Source: Kiritimatiellia bacterium (GTDB taxonomy: Bacteria > Verrucomicrobiota > Kiritimatiellia > RFP12 > UBA1067). Taken from it: 64,000 bases of DNA. The position numbers and the translations under genes were made by a program. The stretch is from positions 16,010-80,009 of the forward strand of contig JAQUCE010000006.1 in assembly GCA_028686345.1 (NCBI GenBank). Direction: 5' to 3'. Positions 35,599 to 45,162 of this stretch are shown in pieces. The first letter of the stretch is position 1; every line of letters starts with the position of its first letter. The notes below the pieces were generated by a model that saw nothing but the letters and a program-made list of their open reading frames with translations, searched no databases and was not told the DNA's origin.

Positions 35599-35905
35599 GA
35601 AAAAACAATTAATTGTTCTTTCCAAAAAGTTGTCTATCGCAGCCTGTAGCGCACCCGCGCCTGTCGTGCGACATGCAGGTTTCATTACAGTGGAAGCGTG
35701 TAGGGTTGGCTCTCTGAGCCAAACAAAGATCATGAAATCCTTTGCCGCGCCTTTGGCAAACAATCGCCCGGCATCCGCTAATTGCTTCAGAGAAGCAACC
35801 CTACACCCCGGGGCGCGCTTTTCACATGCCTGTTGCAAAACGTTGTCTGTCGGGCCTTATTGCGGCTTGATTCGCACACTTTAACCCTCTGCGCCCAGCG
35901 CGAGT
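35584..35905. repeat. Intergenic repeat mosaic
   Basis: Besides the stop-codon palindrome, bases 35645-35835 repeat the 24600-24790 family (inverted at 22755-22930), with GGTTGGCTCTCTGAGCCAA (35704-35722) and AATTGCTTCAGAGAAGCAA (35779-35797) hairpins. Bases 35840-35905 are not recognised. The region separates the convergent queH and GH95 genes, but no T-run terminator is visible. Confidence 0.75.
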
Positions 35906-38272
35906 CTAGTGCCGCACTGTATAAACTTGACCCTTTTCTGTTTCAAACTCTACAACTCCATCGGTCGGCGCAGTTGTTTTGATGGTTTTGCCTCCGCATT
36001 TGACTGAAAGTGCGTGGGCTGATCTTACCCTGCATTTATTTCCAATGGTTGATTTCAGCTGCGCCTGGGTCAATTTGTTGTTTTCCCACTCAATATCAAC
36101 CTCGAAACCTCCGCCCGCACGCAGCCCGATAACACTGCCGGTTGGCCAGGCTGAGGGCAGCGCGGGCAGCAGGTCGATCTCGCCCAGATGGCTTTGCAGC
36201 AGCATCTCGGCGATCCCCGAAGTGGCGCCGAAGTTGCCATCAATCTGGAATGGCGGGTGGGTGTCAAATAGATTTGGTAGAGTGTTGTTGCGCAACGCCT
36301 CGGAGAGCATCTTGTAGGCATGATCACCATCCAGCAGCCGCGCCCAGAAGTTGATCTTCCACGCCTTTGACCACCCGGTGCCGCCATCGCCGCGATGCGC
36401 CAGTGTTACCTTGCAGGCCTGGGCCAGTTCAGGTGTTGTCCGCGGATGGATTTCACGGCCAGGATGCAAGCCCCAGAGATGCGAGACATGGCGATGGGTG
36501 TTTTTAGGGTTATCTTTATCCTCCAGCCACTCCTGCAACTGGCCGTGTTGCCCGATCTTATTTGGCGCGATTTTCGCCCGCATCTCGGTCAGCTGGCCAC
36601 GCAGCTCCTGATCCACACCGAGCACCTCTGAGGCCTGAATGACATTGCTGAAAAGATCTCGTATAATCTGATGATCCATGGTTGGCCCCATGACCAGTCC
36701 GCCCTGCTCAGGCGAGTTGGAGGGTCCGGAGATCAGCCAGCCCTGATCACTGCGCGGATCTTTGATCAAATAATCGACAAAAAAGAGTGCCGCACCTTGC
36801 ATCAAAGGGTAGGCGTTCTCTGCCAAAAATTTCTTATCGCCGCTGAATTCGTAGTGCCACCAGAGATGCTGACACAGCCAGGCACCCCCTGTCGGCCAGA
36901 TACCATGGTTGGCGTTGTTGATCGGCGCCGCACCTTTCCAGAGGTCAAAATTGTGGTGAATCACCCAGCCCCGGGCGTTGTAATGCTCCTTGGCGACAAC
37001 CGCTCCGGCGACGGCTATCTCACGCAGAGCGCTAAAGAGAGGCTCGGCACACTCCGGCAGGTTGGAGATCTCGGCTGGCCAGTAATTCATCTCGGTGTTG
37101 ATATTAATCGTATATTTGCTGTCCCAGGAGGGTTTCAAGCTCTCGTTCCAGAGCCCCTGCAGATTGGCTGGCTGGCTGCCCGGTCGGCTGGAGGCGATCA
37201 GCAGGTAGCGCCCGTACTGATAGAACAGCTCCGCCAGCTGCGGATCAGCCTCGCTAAATGATTTGATGCGTTGGTCTGTCGGCAGCTTCGCCCGCTCTGA
37301 GGTTCCGAGATTGAGTTTCACACGCTGGAAAAATTTCTGATAGTCGGCAATGTGCTCTGCTTGAAGCGTCGAGTAGTTCCGTCCTGCGATTTTTTGAAGG
37401 GTCTTTTGGTTTTTGGCGGCAGGCTCGCCGCTGATGTCCCGAAAATTAACATAGCTGGTGGCACCAACCAGGATCAGGGTCGCGGTATCAGCCTGCGTCA
37501 CTTCAAGCTCTGTGCGGGAGGCGCTGATTTTACCACCCTCAACGCTGATCAGCAGACGCGCCTCAAACCCGGTGTTTTCACCTTCGATTTTCCCGGAGAG
37601 GATAACTGTGTTGCCATCCGCAACAGAGAGAGTCGTGCCGGGATGGAGGCTGGAGAGGGTTGCCTTGAGATTGATCCTGCCCGGCTGATCACAGCTCAGG
37701 CGTGTGACAATCGCATCAGCGGGAGATGAAGCAAAGATCTCGCGTTGGTAGGAGGCCCCGTTGCTCTGGTATTGAACCAGCGCCAGCGCGCGGTCAAGAT
37801 CCAGCTCACGTCGGTAGTTCGAGACGTTGGTGACATCAGGGAACTCCAGCTTCAGGTCGCCGAAGGGCTGATAGGCCTCCTGGCGGTTGGTGCCGTGGAT
37901 ATTGATGCTCATGAACTCTTTGCCGGCGAGCGCTTCCGCCTCCTTCTGCTTCCCGGCGAAGAGAAGTTGGCGGATCTCCGGCAGATATTTAGCGGCGCCT
38001 TTGCGGGCATAATCGTGGGGCTTGCCGGTGAAAAGTGTGTCGTCATTGAACTGGACGCGCTCCTCGGCCACACCTCCAAAGACCATGGCGCCGAACCGCC
38101 CATTGCCGATTGGCAATGCTTCATCCCATTTCCGGGCTGGTTTGCGATACCAGAGAGAGAGCGATTGCGCGGGCGGCGCTGCTTCGCCGCTGAACACCAC
38201 CTCCGCCGCATCGGCAAAGAGAGCCGATAGCATTACTGTTGATAAGACCGAGATCCGCATTACTTGATTCAT
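35906..38272 (-). CDS. Secreted GH95 alpha-L-fucosidase
   Basis: The 788-residue protein starts with a Sec signal peptide ([10 protein letters not shown]) and is a GH95-family enzyme, most of which are inverting alpha-1,2-L-fucosidases and some alpha-L-galactosidases. Family landmarks are [28 protein letters not shown] (pieces: [16 protein letters not shown]), [76 protein letters not shown] and [13 protein letters not shown], followed by [17 protein letters not shown], and the [19 protein letters not shown] block. It has an N-terminal beta sandwich, a six-hairpin catalytic barrel and a C-terminal beta domain of normal length. AAGGATT precedes the ATG. With the GH2 and GH123-like enzymes it points to degradation of fucose-, galactose- or amino-sugar-containing glycans. 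Confidence 0.95.
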   Translation of the reverse strand: MNQVMRISVLSTVMLSALFADAAEVVFSGEAAPPAQSLSLWYRKPARKWDEALPIGNGRFGAMVFGGVAEERVQFNDDTLFTGKPHDYARKGAAKYLPEIRQLLFAGKQKEAEALAGKEFMSINIHGTNRQEAYQPFGDLKLEFPDVTNVSNYRRELDLDRALALVQYQSNGASYQREIFASSPADAIVTRLSCDQPGRINLKATLSSLHPGTTLSVADGNTVILSGKIEGENTGFEARLLISVEGGKISASRTELEVTQADTATLILVGATSYVNFRDISGEPAAKNQKTLQKIAGRNYSTLQAEHIADYQKFFQRVKLNLGTSERAKLPTDQRIKSFSEADPQLAELFYQYGRYLLIASSRPGSQPANLQGLWNESLKPSWDSKYTININTEMNYWPAEISNLPECAEPLFSALREIAVAGAVVAKEHYNARGWVIHHNFDLWKGAAPINNANHGIWPTGGAWLCQHLWWHYEFSGDKKFLAENAYPLMQGAALFFVDYLIKDPRSDQGWLISGPSNSPEQGGLVMGPTMDHQIIRDLFSNVIQASEVLGVDQELRGQLTEMRAKIAPNKIGQHGQLQEWLEDKDNPKNTHRHVSHLWGLHPGREIHPRTTPELAQACKVTLAHRGDGGTGWSKAWKINFWARLLDGDHAYKMLSEALRNNTLPNLFDTHPPFQIDGNFGATSGIAEMLLQSHLGEIDLLPALPSAWPTGSVIGLRAGGGFEVDIEWENNKLTQAQLKSTIGNKCRVRSAHALSVKCGGKTIKTTAPTDGVVEFETEKGQVYTVRH

Positions 38273-38344
38273 TTTAATAATCCTTCTTTAGTCATTTTAT
38301 TCTGTGGATTGATGTTAAGAAATCTGATGAATTCGTGCAGCAAT

Positions 38345-38839
38345 CTACTTTTGAAAGATGAAAAATTTGCGCATGGCATAGTTAATGAAAAGTGAACTGA
38401 AGATATTTGCGGCAAATGCGAAGGTGGTCTGTATGGCCCACCTGGCAATCAGCAGGGTTTGGATGCCAGTGCCAATCAGCATGCTGATCCCGGACACAGC
38501 AAAAAAGAGCAGAAATTCAACCACACGGTGATGTTTACCGGGCCTGAACACAAAAAGGATGTTCAAGAAATAGCAGAATGTGTTGGAGATGAGAAAGGCG
38601 ACTCCGTTGCTGTACGCGGCGCGCGTGGCGCGCACTCCCTCCTCAATCGCGGGAGCGGAGAGGCCAAGCAGCTTCACGAGAATGTCATCTTCTCCCAGGC
38701 AGGGAAAAATAAACCAACCGCAGATAAAAAACATAACCATGTGCACTGCGGTGGACATGCCGCCCACCATACCATATTTAATGAATTGAATTGCCGGGTG
38801 TGCATCGTGGCTCAGCAGTGCTTTGAGTTTATCTGTCAT
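38345..38839 (-). CDS. GtrA-like four-helix membrane protein
   Basis: The 164-residue protein has four hydrophobic segments typical of the GtrA/DPMS (PF04138) family: FIKYGMVGGMSTAVHMVMFFICGWF, then SNGVAFLISNTFCYFLNILFVF, then EFLLFFAVSGISMLIGTGI and a last helix ending SLFINYAMRKFFIF. Members help flip or anchor lipid-linked sugars used for cell-surface glycan modification. An extended hydrophilic loop (about residues 50-70) lies between helices 1 and 2. Its ATG overlaps the TGA of lipA by four bases, so it is translated as the second gene of a lipA-gtrA pair, an unusual partnership. Confidence 0.88.
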   Translation of the reverse strand: MTDKLKALLSHDAHPAIQFIKYGMVGGMSTAVHMVMFFICGWFIFPCLGEDDILVKLLGLSAPAIEEGVRATRAAYSNGVAFLISNTFCYFLNILFVFRPGKHHRVVEFLLFFAVSGISMLIGTGIQTLLIARWAIQTTFAFAANIFSSLFINYAMRKFFIFQK

Positions 38840-39741
38840 ATGATTGCTCCATTGTGAGAGTGGGTCTGTTTTAGCGCTTGCTTTCGCACAAATTCAGCCT
38901 GCCCCTCTTCATGATAGGAGCTGCGCACCAGCGGGGCGCATGAGGCAAATGCAAAGCCGATCTCATATGCGGTTCTCTCGATGGCCGCAAAATCATCAGG
39001 GGTGACATAGGCTGCCACCGGCAGGTGTGCGGTCGAGGGCTGTAGGTATTGACCTGCGTAAAAGATGCGGCAGCCAGCATCAAACGCGGCCTGCATTGTT
39101 TGCCGGATCTCGGCCAGGGTTTCACCCAGGCCTAGCATCAGGCTGGTCTTGGTGATATGTCCTGCTGCTGCGGCGTGTTTTAAAACTGCGAGTGATTGCT
39201 GATAGTCGGCCTGTGGGCGGGCAACAGGATAAAGCCGCGGCACGGTTTCAAGGTTGTGGCTGAAGAGATCCGGCCAGGTGTTCAGCACCAGATCCAGATG
39301 CGTCAGGTTGCCTTTAAAGTCAGGGGTGAGAACCTCCACCAGCACATCGGGGTTCATGGCTTTGACAGAGTGGATGGTCTTTGCCCAGTGCGCGGCACCG
39401 CCATCGGGCAGGTCGTCACGGGTGACAGAGGTGATCACCGCCTCCTGCAGGCCCGCCTCTGCGATGGCCTCTGCCACCAGCCGCGGCTCATTGGGGTCTG
39501 GGGGTAGCAGTTCGCGGTGGTCAACATTACAGAATTGGCAGTTGCGCGAACAGTGGTCGCCCAAAATCATAATAGTGGCGCGCCCCTTGGACCAGCAGTG
39601 CCCCTGATTGGGACAGAAGGCCTCTTCGCAGACAGTGTGCAGACCCTTGGCCCTCAGGCGTTCACGAGTGGCTTGAAAGAGATCGTTGTGGCCGATTTTA
39701 ACCCTGATCCAGGGCGGTTTTGTTTTTACGCTTTGCGACAT
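38836..39741 (-). CDS. lipA: Lipoyl synthase LipA
   Basis: LipA is the radical SAM enzyme that inserts two sulfur atoms into protein-bound octanoyl groups. The auxiliary cluster motif C-x4-C-x5-C is present as CEEAFCPNQGHC, the radical SAM motif C-x3-C-x2-C as CSRNCQFC, and the C-terminal RSSYHEE matches the conserved RSSYHA-type segment whose Ser ligates the auxiliary cluster. The 301-residue length is normal. ATG 39741 (MSQSVKTKPPW) is preferred by family comparison; another in-frame ATG at 39762 would add seven residues. Neither has a clear Shine-Dalgarno sequence. No lipB or lipoate-dependent complex genes are nearby. Confidence 0.95.
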   Translation of the reverse strand: MSQSVKTKPPWIRVKIGHNDLFQATRERLRAKGLHTVCEEAFCPNQGHCWSKGRATIMILGDHCSRNCQFCNVDHRELLPPDPNEPRLVAEAIAEAGLQEAVITSVTRDDLPDGGAAHWAKTIHSVKAMNPDVLVEVLTPDFKGNLTHLDLVLNTWPDLFSHNLETVPRLYPVARPQADYQQSLAVLKHAAAAGHITKTSLMLGLGETLAEIRQTMQAAFDAGCRIFYAGQYLQPSTAHLPVAAYVTPDDFAAIERTAYEIGFAFASCAPLVRSSYHEEGQAEFVRKQALKQTHSHNGAII

Positions 39742-40459
39742 GTGTGTATTAAACCAAAGCATCAGCTGGAAACAAAGTCAAATCGTATTTAAAACAAGTT
39801 GTTTGCTTGTGAAATCGTCAACCAAAGGCGCGGCTGACCAGAGTGCGCAACCTTATCATTCGCGTGCCACCCGTAGTCGCCCGCATAGCGGACGACTTCC
39901 TTGCTTCGCGCCTTGTCAAGCCAGGCTAAGTGCGAGGCAAAGTTCGATTAGTGATAATGTAGTAGTGCAAGCACCTTGCGTGCAGAGAACATTTTCATTC
40001 ACTCAACTTATGAAGATGGCTACCTGAACTTCTTGTTTCACACGCCAGGAGTTGAAAGAGTAGCAACTAACATACTTCCCGTCAATCCTATACCTCTCAT
40101 CTCCCATTCTTCCCATTCCACATTCCGCAAAATATCTTGTCGGGGACCCCATCCCTATCCTAAACCAGCGGAGCCGGAACCAAACTGAGCCTATGTGATA
40201 TGCGAAATTATTTCTCTCTCATTGAATAATTGTGTGATATGCCCCGCTGGTTTAGTCAACAACGCTATGCGTTGCATAGAAAAGATGGAAGTTCTTTCTT
40301 TTGCGCCTTTTGCGCCTTTTTGCGGCTATTCCTTTTTTCCTTTGCTTCGCTATGTTTAGCCGCAAAAAAACGCAAAAGTCGCAAAATCTTTCGCAAACAT
40401 GATAGGATTTAAGAAAAGAGGTACTAATCCTAATCTTAATCTTAGTCGTAGTCTTATTT
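39742..40459. repeat. Intergenic repeat mosaic
   Basis: Bases 39869-39925 are a half copy of the CCCGCATAGCGGACGAC family. Bases 39955-40060 are an inverted copy of the GCAAGC hairpin module (degenerate here, GTGCAAGCACCTTGCGTGC). Bases 40075-40125 share CCTATACCTCTCATCTCCCA-like sequence with 24435-24475. Bases 40160-40312 duplicate 30004-30157. Bases 40313-40400 are TTTGCGCC-type low complexity. No gene is evident. Confidence 0.75.
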
Positions 40460-41182
40460 TCAATCCTTATCTATTTCAAGCTGCACAGCGAGAATATTGT
40501 TGGAGAAAACAATGGCATCCGCATAAAAATGGATCAGCCATTCAGAGCCATCCAATTTACGAAACTCCAGATCCAACCCCAAAGGCGCTCCGCGTCTGAT
40601 CGCTTTTTGGCCGAGAAACCGGCGCAGCGGCTCCTCGCAGGCTGCCACCACCTCCCGACGACGGTCAACCGCGAACCACTGGTAGCGGTTTTCCAATTTT
40701 TCAGGCAGTTCAATGTAATAACGCTCCGGCATCGCGACCGGGCGGTAGAGGGTGGCCTCCTGCGCACGCTTGCCATAGTACTGAAAGGTGGTGTGGGGAA
40801 ATGACGCTTTGAAGATCGGCGGCTGAACCCAGATGGCTATTCCAACTGCAATCACAGAGAGTGCCAGGAGCACTCGCAGCAGATCCGGCAGCACGCGTCG
40901 CATCCGGCTTCGGGGCGCGGTTAAGGTTTCGAGCTGCTCTCCGCCACTCTCAGGGGCATCAGATATAGCCGCTGGTTCAATCTCCGCGGGCGGTGACAGT
41001 GGAGTTTGGTCAGGGGCAGAAGCGCGCTCTCCATCCAACGCGGTGCCTGGGGCAACTGGGGTGGCAGCGGACGATTTTGTCGTTTGCGCGCTGTTTTCCG
41101 CAGCGGGCAAAGTGATCGGTTGCTTCTGTTGCTTCACCTTCGCTGGCTTCTGTGTTTTTTTATTTTTACTTTTTTTAGCCAT
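40460..41182 (-). CDS. Membrane-anchored protein of unknown function
   Basis: The 240-residue protein starts with a very basic segment (AKKSKNKKTQKPAKVKQQKQ), followed by about 80 residues of Ala/Pro/Glu-rich, probably disordered sequence, one membrane helix (about residues 104-122, LLRVLLALSVIAVGIAIWV) and a C-terminal domain of about 115 residues with RPVAMPERYYIELPEKLENRY, RREVVAACEEPLRRF and SEWLIHFYADAIVFSNNILA. No family is recognised. The ATG lies directly beside the dispersed CTCCTGTCG repeat (41200-41310) which forms its upstream region, so any promoter must be within or beyond that repeat. Confidence 0.72.
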   Translation of the reverse strand: MAKKSKNKKTQKPAKVKQQKQPITLPAAENSAQTTKSSAATPVAPGTALDGERASAPDQTPLSPPAEIEPAAISDAPESGGEQLETLTAPRSRMRRVLPDLLRVLLALSVIAVGIAIWVQPPIFKASFPHTTFQYYGKRAQEATLYRPVAMPERYYIELPEKLENRYQWFAVDRRREVVAACEEPLRRFLGQKAIRRGAPLGLDLEFRKLDGSEWLIHFYADAIVFSNNILAVQLEIDKD

Positions 41183-41193
41183 TTAGTTGTTAT

Positions 41194-41309
41194 TCTTTCA
41201 ACTCCTGTCGTAAAAAACAAGAAGTTTAGATACCCGTCTTCATAAGTTGTTGAATAAAAATGTTTTCTGCAAGCAAGATGCTTGCACTGCTCCATGATCA
41301 CTTTTAAGG
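41194..41309. repeat. Copy of the GCAAGC-hairpin module between two minus-strand genes
   Basis: This copy of the dispersed module (10677, 20811, 47617) fills the whole gap from the symporter fusion gene to the unknown membrane protein. It contains GCAAGCAAGATGCTTGC (41270-41286). Its far end, normally GGTAACGTCTC, runs as GGTCACTTCTC into the stop codon of the symporter gene. Confidence 0.8.
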
Positions 41310-44222
41310 TCACTTCTCACTGACACGCTTGGAGTGCCCGCTGAACACGGTCAAACCATCAATTTTTTTCCGGTTGCCTCCGGTGGCGAGCGATATCAGG
41401 ATACCCAGGGTGTAGGTCATGGTCAAGCTGACGGCTGGATAGAGGAAGCCGTGAATCGGCGAGCCTGAATAAAACTTGAGCCAGCACATAAAGGTGGCGC
41501 AGATGACTGCGGCAATGATACAGCCCGCTGAATTGGCCTGTCCGGAGAACATCCCCAGGATAAACATGCCGCCTAGAACGCCCATGAACAGACCGAGAAT
41601 GACAATGTATTGATCAAACACATCAAAGATGTTGGAGCGGGCAATCACAACGGCCGATAATGTGCCGGCAGTGCCGACCAGCGCGGTTAAAACCCGCGCC
41701 AGGGTGAGGTAGCCTTGATCTGTTTTACACAGACGCATGGGCTGCGCAAAATCGGTGACCAGCGCGGTGGAGAGCGAATTCATGCTGGTGGAGAGGGTTG
41801 ATTGGGCAGCTGCAAAGATGCCGGCTACAACCAGCCCTGCTATGCCAACAGGCATTTTGGTGGCAATGAACAGAGGAAAAACCGCCTTTGGCTCAAAGGT
41901 CGGTATCATTTCAGCGGGATTATTTTTGTAGAAAGAGAACAGCGCCGCGCCTACTGCAAAGAATATCAACGAGGCCGGAACGCACATAATGCCGTTCATC
42001 AGAATCGAGTTAGCGGCTTTCTTCAGACTGGGGGTTGTCATGTAGCGCTGTACAACCGCCTGATCAGCGGAGTAGCTGGACAGATTTTGAAAGATGCCGC
42101 CCAGCAGAACAACCCAGAGTGTCATGGTCATGTAGCTGCCGGAGGAAAAATCCCAGTTGATCACCTTGAACTTGCCCGCACTGGCGCAATCGTTGAGAAA
42201 TGTGCTCCACCCGCCATCAATGCTCAGCAGAATAATGCCCACGCTGGCCAGTGCTCCACCCAGCAGAACAAAGGTCTGAATGGTGTCGGTCCAGATCACT
42301 GCTTCAATGCCCCCCATGGTGCAGTAGATAACGCTGAGAACTCCCATAATCAAGATGCAGAGTATTGGATCCAAGCCGGTGATGGCCTGCAGCGCCAGTG
42401 CCGGCAGATACATAACCACTGCCATGCGCCCGAGCTGAAAGAGCACAAACAGAGCACTCCCCACCACACGCGCTGTATAGTTGAACCGCTTTTCCAGATA
42501 CTCATAGGCACTGGTGGCATCAATCTGACGGAAAAAGGGCAGAATTTTCCAGATCACGAAAAGGCTGACCGGCAGGATGGTGATCTGCATAATCCAGGTG
42601 GTCCAGTCAGTGGCGAATGCCTTGGCTGGCAGGGCCACAAAGGTAATCGAGGAGAGCATCGTGGCGTAGATGCTGCAAGCCGCCGCCCACCAGGGAATGT
42701 TCTGACCTCCGCGAAAAAAATCGTCTGTGCTCTTGTTTTTGCGGGCAAAATAAACTCCAATACCAACCATTGCCAAGAGATAGATGATCAGGGTGCTGTA
42801 GTTGATCAGCCCGAACGCGGCCCTTACTGGTTTGAGCGCGATCCGGCGCAGGGCAGGCGTCCGCACGCCAGGACGCACCTCGCCGCTAACCAGAATGATG
42901 TCGTTGCCCCAGCCCGTGATTGCAGCAGTCACCTGTGCGGATGGGGTGGGATAACCAGGCGGCAGAGCCTCCATACCCAACTGGGCTGCCATTGCCGCCG
43001 CTGTAATCTCTGACCCTGGAATCGCGTTTTCAACCACCCAGGTGTCGGTGATTGCATGATAGATGTAGGGGTTAGGGACAAAGCCGGGGTGGGCGTAGAG
43101 AAATTTTTGGCTCTCCCACTGCGCCACATGCGAGCCGTCGCTGCCGGAAAGCACAAAGATGTGTCCTTGTCCTGAACTGATGACAGAGCCGGCCGAGAGC
43201 GGCGTGGGCATTGGCGCGCAATGTTTCCAGCCTTGCTCATAGGGGTTGTATTTCAGGACTTCATCCAAAAATCGGAGGTTGCTGCCTACCAGCGTTCTGC
43301 GCTCGGCTTCAGAAAGAGCGGCTTGTTCGCTTGCGGTTAATGCGTAGCGCCCGCCCATGATATAGATGTGTTCAGTGTAGCCATCGTGCTGCGCACTGAC
43401 CATCAGGTGGCAGCGCGGCTCGCCGGGAATCTCCGGCAGGGCATCCCACGCAGACGCGTTGTTCCAGAGAGCGCGGTTGAGCCGCGCGCGTAGCTCGGCC
43501 CTTGTTTCACCCTCAGTCAGGGCTATGTTGCTGCCGCGGGCCTCTGTTTCGAGTTGCAACATGTCCATAGAGAGCAGGGTTGTGGCTATGGCACTCTTCT
43601 CGATGAAGCCCTCTGCAGCCAGCTGATTGAGGTTAAAACCCCATAACCCGCGCATGGCATCTCCCGCGGATTCGCTGCGGGAGCCGCCTGCGAGGTAGAC
43701 TTTGTCACCGAGCCGAACCGCCCCGGAGCAGGTCACAGCCCCGGGTAGCGAGGGTAGCGCCGTGATCACAAATTGGCCCTGCTCAAAAGTTAAGAGCAGC
43801 ACATCCGCCACTGCTCCATCCGTATTGTGTCCGCCTATCAGCAGCACCCCTTGCGGGATCGTCACGCTGGCGCCATAGGCCAGCGGGAAAGGCAATGCGC
43901 CTATGTTAGGCATATAGGCGTATGTGCCGTTGTTTTCCGCCATGCAGTAGATCGCATCGTGATAGATCTTGGCCGCACCATTGGTTAAGTCGGTCACAGG
44001 CAGGGGGAAATTGGCACCGCCTGCGACGATCAGATGGTTGGAATAAACCCCGGCGTACGCTCCTGCCACCCCGGGATTGAGGGTGTTTGTTCCAAGAGGC
44101 GGTAGCGGTGGCAGCTCGCTCCACTCCAGAAAATGTGATTGTCGCGCCTCTTGAGATAATCCTGTGCTTGCGATCAGTAAACCAAATAACAATGGGATAA
44201 CTGACCAATTTTTCTTAATCAT
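41310..44222 (-). CDS. Kelch/mutarotase (NanM-like) propeller fused to a sodium:solute symporter
   Basis: This 970-residue protein joins two functions. After a signal-like helix (residues 1-23), residues about 30-460 form a kelch-type beta-propeller like the sialic-acid mutarotase NanM and cyclically permuted mutarotases (ANFPLPVTDLTNGAAKIYHDAIY, PGAVTCSGAVRLGDKVYLAGG, HIYIMGGR, HIFVLSGSDG in pieces). From about residue 467 a sodium:solute symporter (SSS) domain of a dozen or so helices follows, with STDDFFRGGQNIPWWAAACS, FVALPAKAFATDW, YCTMGGIEAVIWTD and FAAAQSTLSTSMNSLSTAL. The fusion would equilibrate sugar anomers outside the membrane and feed the preferred one into the transporter; a sialic acid or similar sugar is an inference. 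AAAGGC precedes the ATG. It is third in an operon after the AsmA-like and toroid genes. Confidence 0.9.
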   Translation of the reverse strand: MIKKNWSVIPLLFGLLIASTGLSQEARQSHFLEWSELPPLPPLGTNTLNPGVAGAYAGVYSNHLIVAGGANFPLPVTDLTNGAAKIYHDAIYCMAENNGTYAYMPNIGALPFPLAYGASVTIPQGVLLIGGHNTDGAVADVLLLTFEQGQFVITALPSLPGAVTCSGAVRLGDKVYLAGGSRSESAGDAMRGLWGFNLNQLAAEGFIEKSAIATTLLSMDMLQLETEARGSNIALTEGETRAELRARLNRALWNNASAWDALPEIPGEPRCHLMVSAQHDGYTEHIYIMGGRYALTASEQAALSEAERRTLVGSNLRFLDEVLKYNPYEQGWKHCAPMPTPLSAGSVISSGQGHIFVLSGSDGSHVAQWESQKFLYAHPGFVPNPYIYHAITDTWVVENAIPGSEITAAAMAAQLGMEALPPGYPTPSAQVTAAITGWGNDIILVSGEVRPGVRTPALRRIALKPVRAAFGLINYSTLIIYLLAMVGIGVYFARKNKSTDDFFRGGQNIPWWAAACSIYATMLSSITFVALPAKAFATDWTTWIMQITILPVSLFVIWKILPFFRQIDATSAYEYLEKRFNYTARVVGSALFVLFQLGRMAVVMYLPALALQAITGLDPILCILIMGVLSVIYCTMGGIEAVIWTDTIQTFVLLGGALASVGIILLSIDGGWSTFLNDCASAGKFKVINWDFSSGSYMTMTLWVVLLGGIFQNLSSYSADQAVVQRYMTTPSLKKAANSILMNGIMCVPASLIFFAVGAALFSFYKNNPAEMIPTFEPKAVFPLFIATKMPVGIAGLVVAGIFAAAQSTLSTSMNSLSTALVTDFAQPMRLCKTDQGYLTLARVLTALVGTAGTLSAVVIARSNIFDVFDQYIVILGLFMGVLGGMFILGMFSGQANSAGCIIAAVICATFMCWLKFYSGSPIHGFLYPAVSLTMTYTLGILISLATGGNRKKIDGLTVFSGHSKRVSEK

Positions 44223-44262
44223 ACGGCCTTTCTAGGCTTAAAATATGTCACTGCTCAGGTAA

Positions 44263-45138
44263 TCAGAGTTCTTTTGCGCAGCCCAGCGCAAGAAGCGCAT
44301 AAAAAGTGTGCTCAAGATCACCAGTGAGCTGACCCGGGGCAGAGCTGAAGAGTCCATCCTCCTGCCAGCACATCTCGATAAAAGCGCGGTCAGGGGGCGC
44401 GCAAAGGCAACTCGTAAGGCCATCGGTATTGTTTTGTTCAGCGGCAACCGACGGGCTGTGCAAACATAATTCCGTGAAAAGAACCACTGCTGTTGACAGC
44501 AGATCCGCCTTGCAATCAGCTGCAGCTGCGTATCCGCCACTTGCTTGATGACGCTGTCGCAGTAGCTCACTCATTCGTTGGCGTAGCGGCAAATTGCCAG
44601 TGTGCTGCGCCAGCAGGACGCACACCGCTGCGTGGGGGGTGCTGAGAGCGTTGAAGTCAAGGTGCGCTCGCCGTTCCAGCGTGGCCGTCGCCGCTCGGTG
44701 GATTAGTGCGTGGGTTAACCTTTGCGGCAGCAGTTCTTGCATTAAAAAGGCGGTGAGAAAAAGTTTATACGAGTCAATTGGACCGATCATGATCATAGAA
44801 CGCAGTAAAAACAGGGTTGCGGCAACTCGTGAACGCGCACCCTCTCGCAGTAACATCAGCTCAGCGCAGACACGGTCAACCCCGCGTGCGGCTTTACGCA
44901 CACTTTTAACCCAACGGATGAGCGCATCAGGGGCGTACTGTGTACCAAGGGCATGGAGTGCCATGCGCGCAAAGAAGGTGTAGTACAGATCGGCTTTGCC
45001 ATCCAAACCGCAAAAACCTCCGCAGCTATGCTCACTGCGCAGAATTGCCGCGCTTAGCTCTGTGGCTGCCTCCGGTCGCAATGTCTGCACGCCCTTGACG
45101 GCGGTTGCCTGCATTTTGTTTAACAATGATGAAGTCAT
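44263..45138 (-). CDS. Terpenoid-cyclase/prenyltransferase-type alpha-toroid protein
   Basis: The 291-residue protein is built of helical repeats each introduced by a Gly-rich turn: CGGFCGLDGKADLYYTFFARMALHAL, ASGGYAAAADCKADLLSTAVVLF and EDGLFSSAPGQLTGDLEHTFYALLAL (shortened here to GGFCGLDGKADLYYTFFA, GGYAAAADCKADLLSTA and GLFSSAPGQLTGDLEHTFYA). This pattern matches the alpha/alpha toroid of protein prenyltransferase beta subunits and squalene cyclases. No DxDD cyclase motif is present, and the zinc-ligand set of farnesyltransferase is not obvious, so an enzyme activity cannot be assigned. GGAGG lies eight or nine bases before the ATG. It follows the AsmA-like gene by 24 bases and precedes the symporter fusion by 40, forming an operon. 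Confidence 0.75.
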   Translation of the reverse strand: MTSSLLNKMQATAVKGVQTLRPEAATELSAAILRSEHSCGGFCGLDGKADLYYTFFARMALHALGTQYAPDALIRWVKSVRKAARGVDRVCAELMLLREGARSRVAATLFLLRSMIMIGPIDSYKLFLTAFLMQELLPQRLTHALIHRAATATLERRAHLDFNALSTPHAAVCVLLAQHTGNLPLRQRMSELLRQRHQASGGYAAAADCKADLLSTAVVLFTELCLHSPSVAAEQNNTDGLTSCLCAPPDRAFIEMCWQEDGLFSSAPGQLTGDLEHTFYALLALGCAKEL

Positions 45139-45162
45139 AAACTTTACCTCCTCACCCTGCTT

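Noticed and set aside
36671..37261. Plus-strand open frame opposite the GH95 gene
   Set aside because: Antisense shadow; the minus-strand frame has full GH95 motifs.
41802..43013. Long plus-strand open frame opposite the symporter fusion
   Set aside because: It lies wholly antisense to a well-supported gene, is rich in His, Gln and Asn as expected from the complement of that gene, and matches no family.
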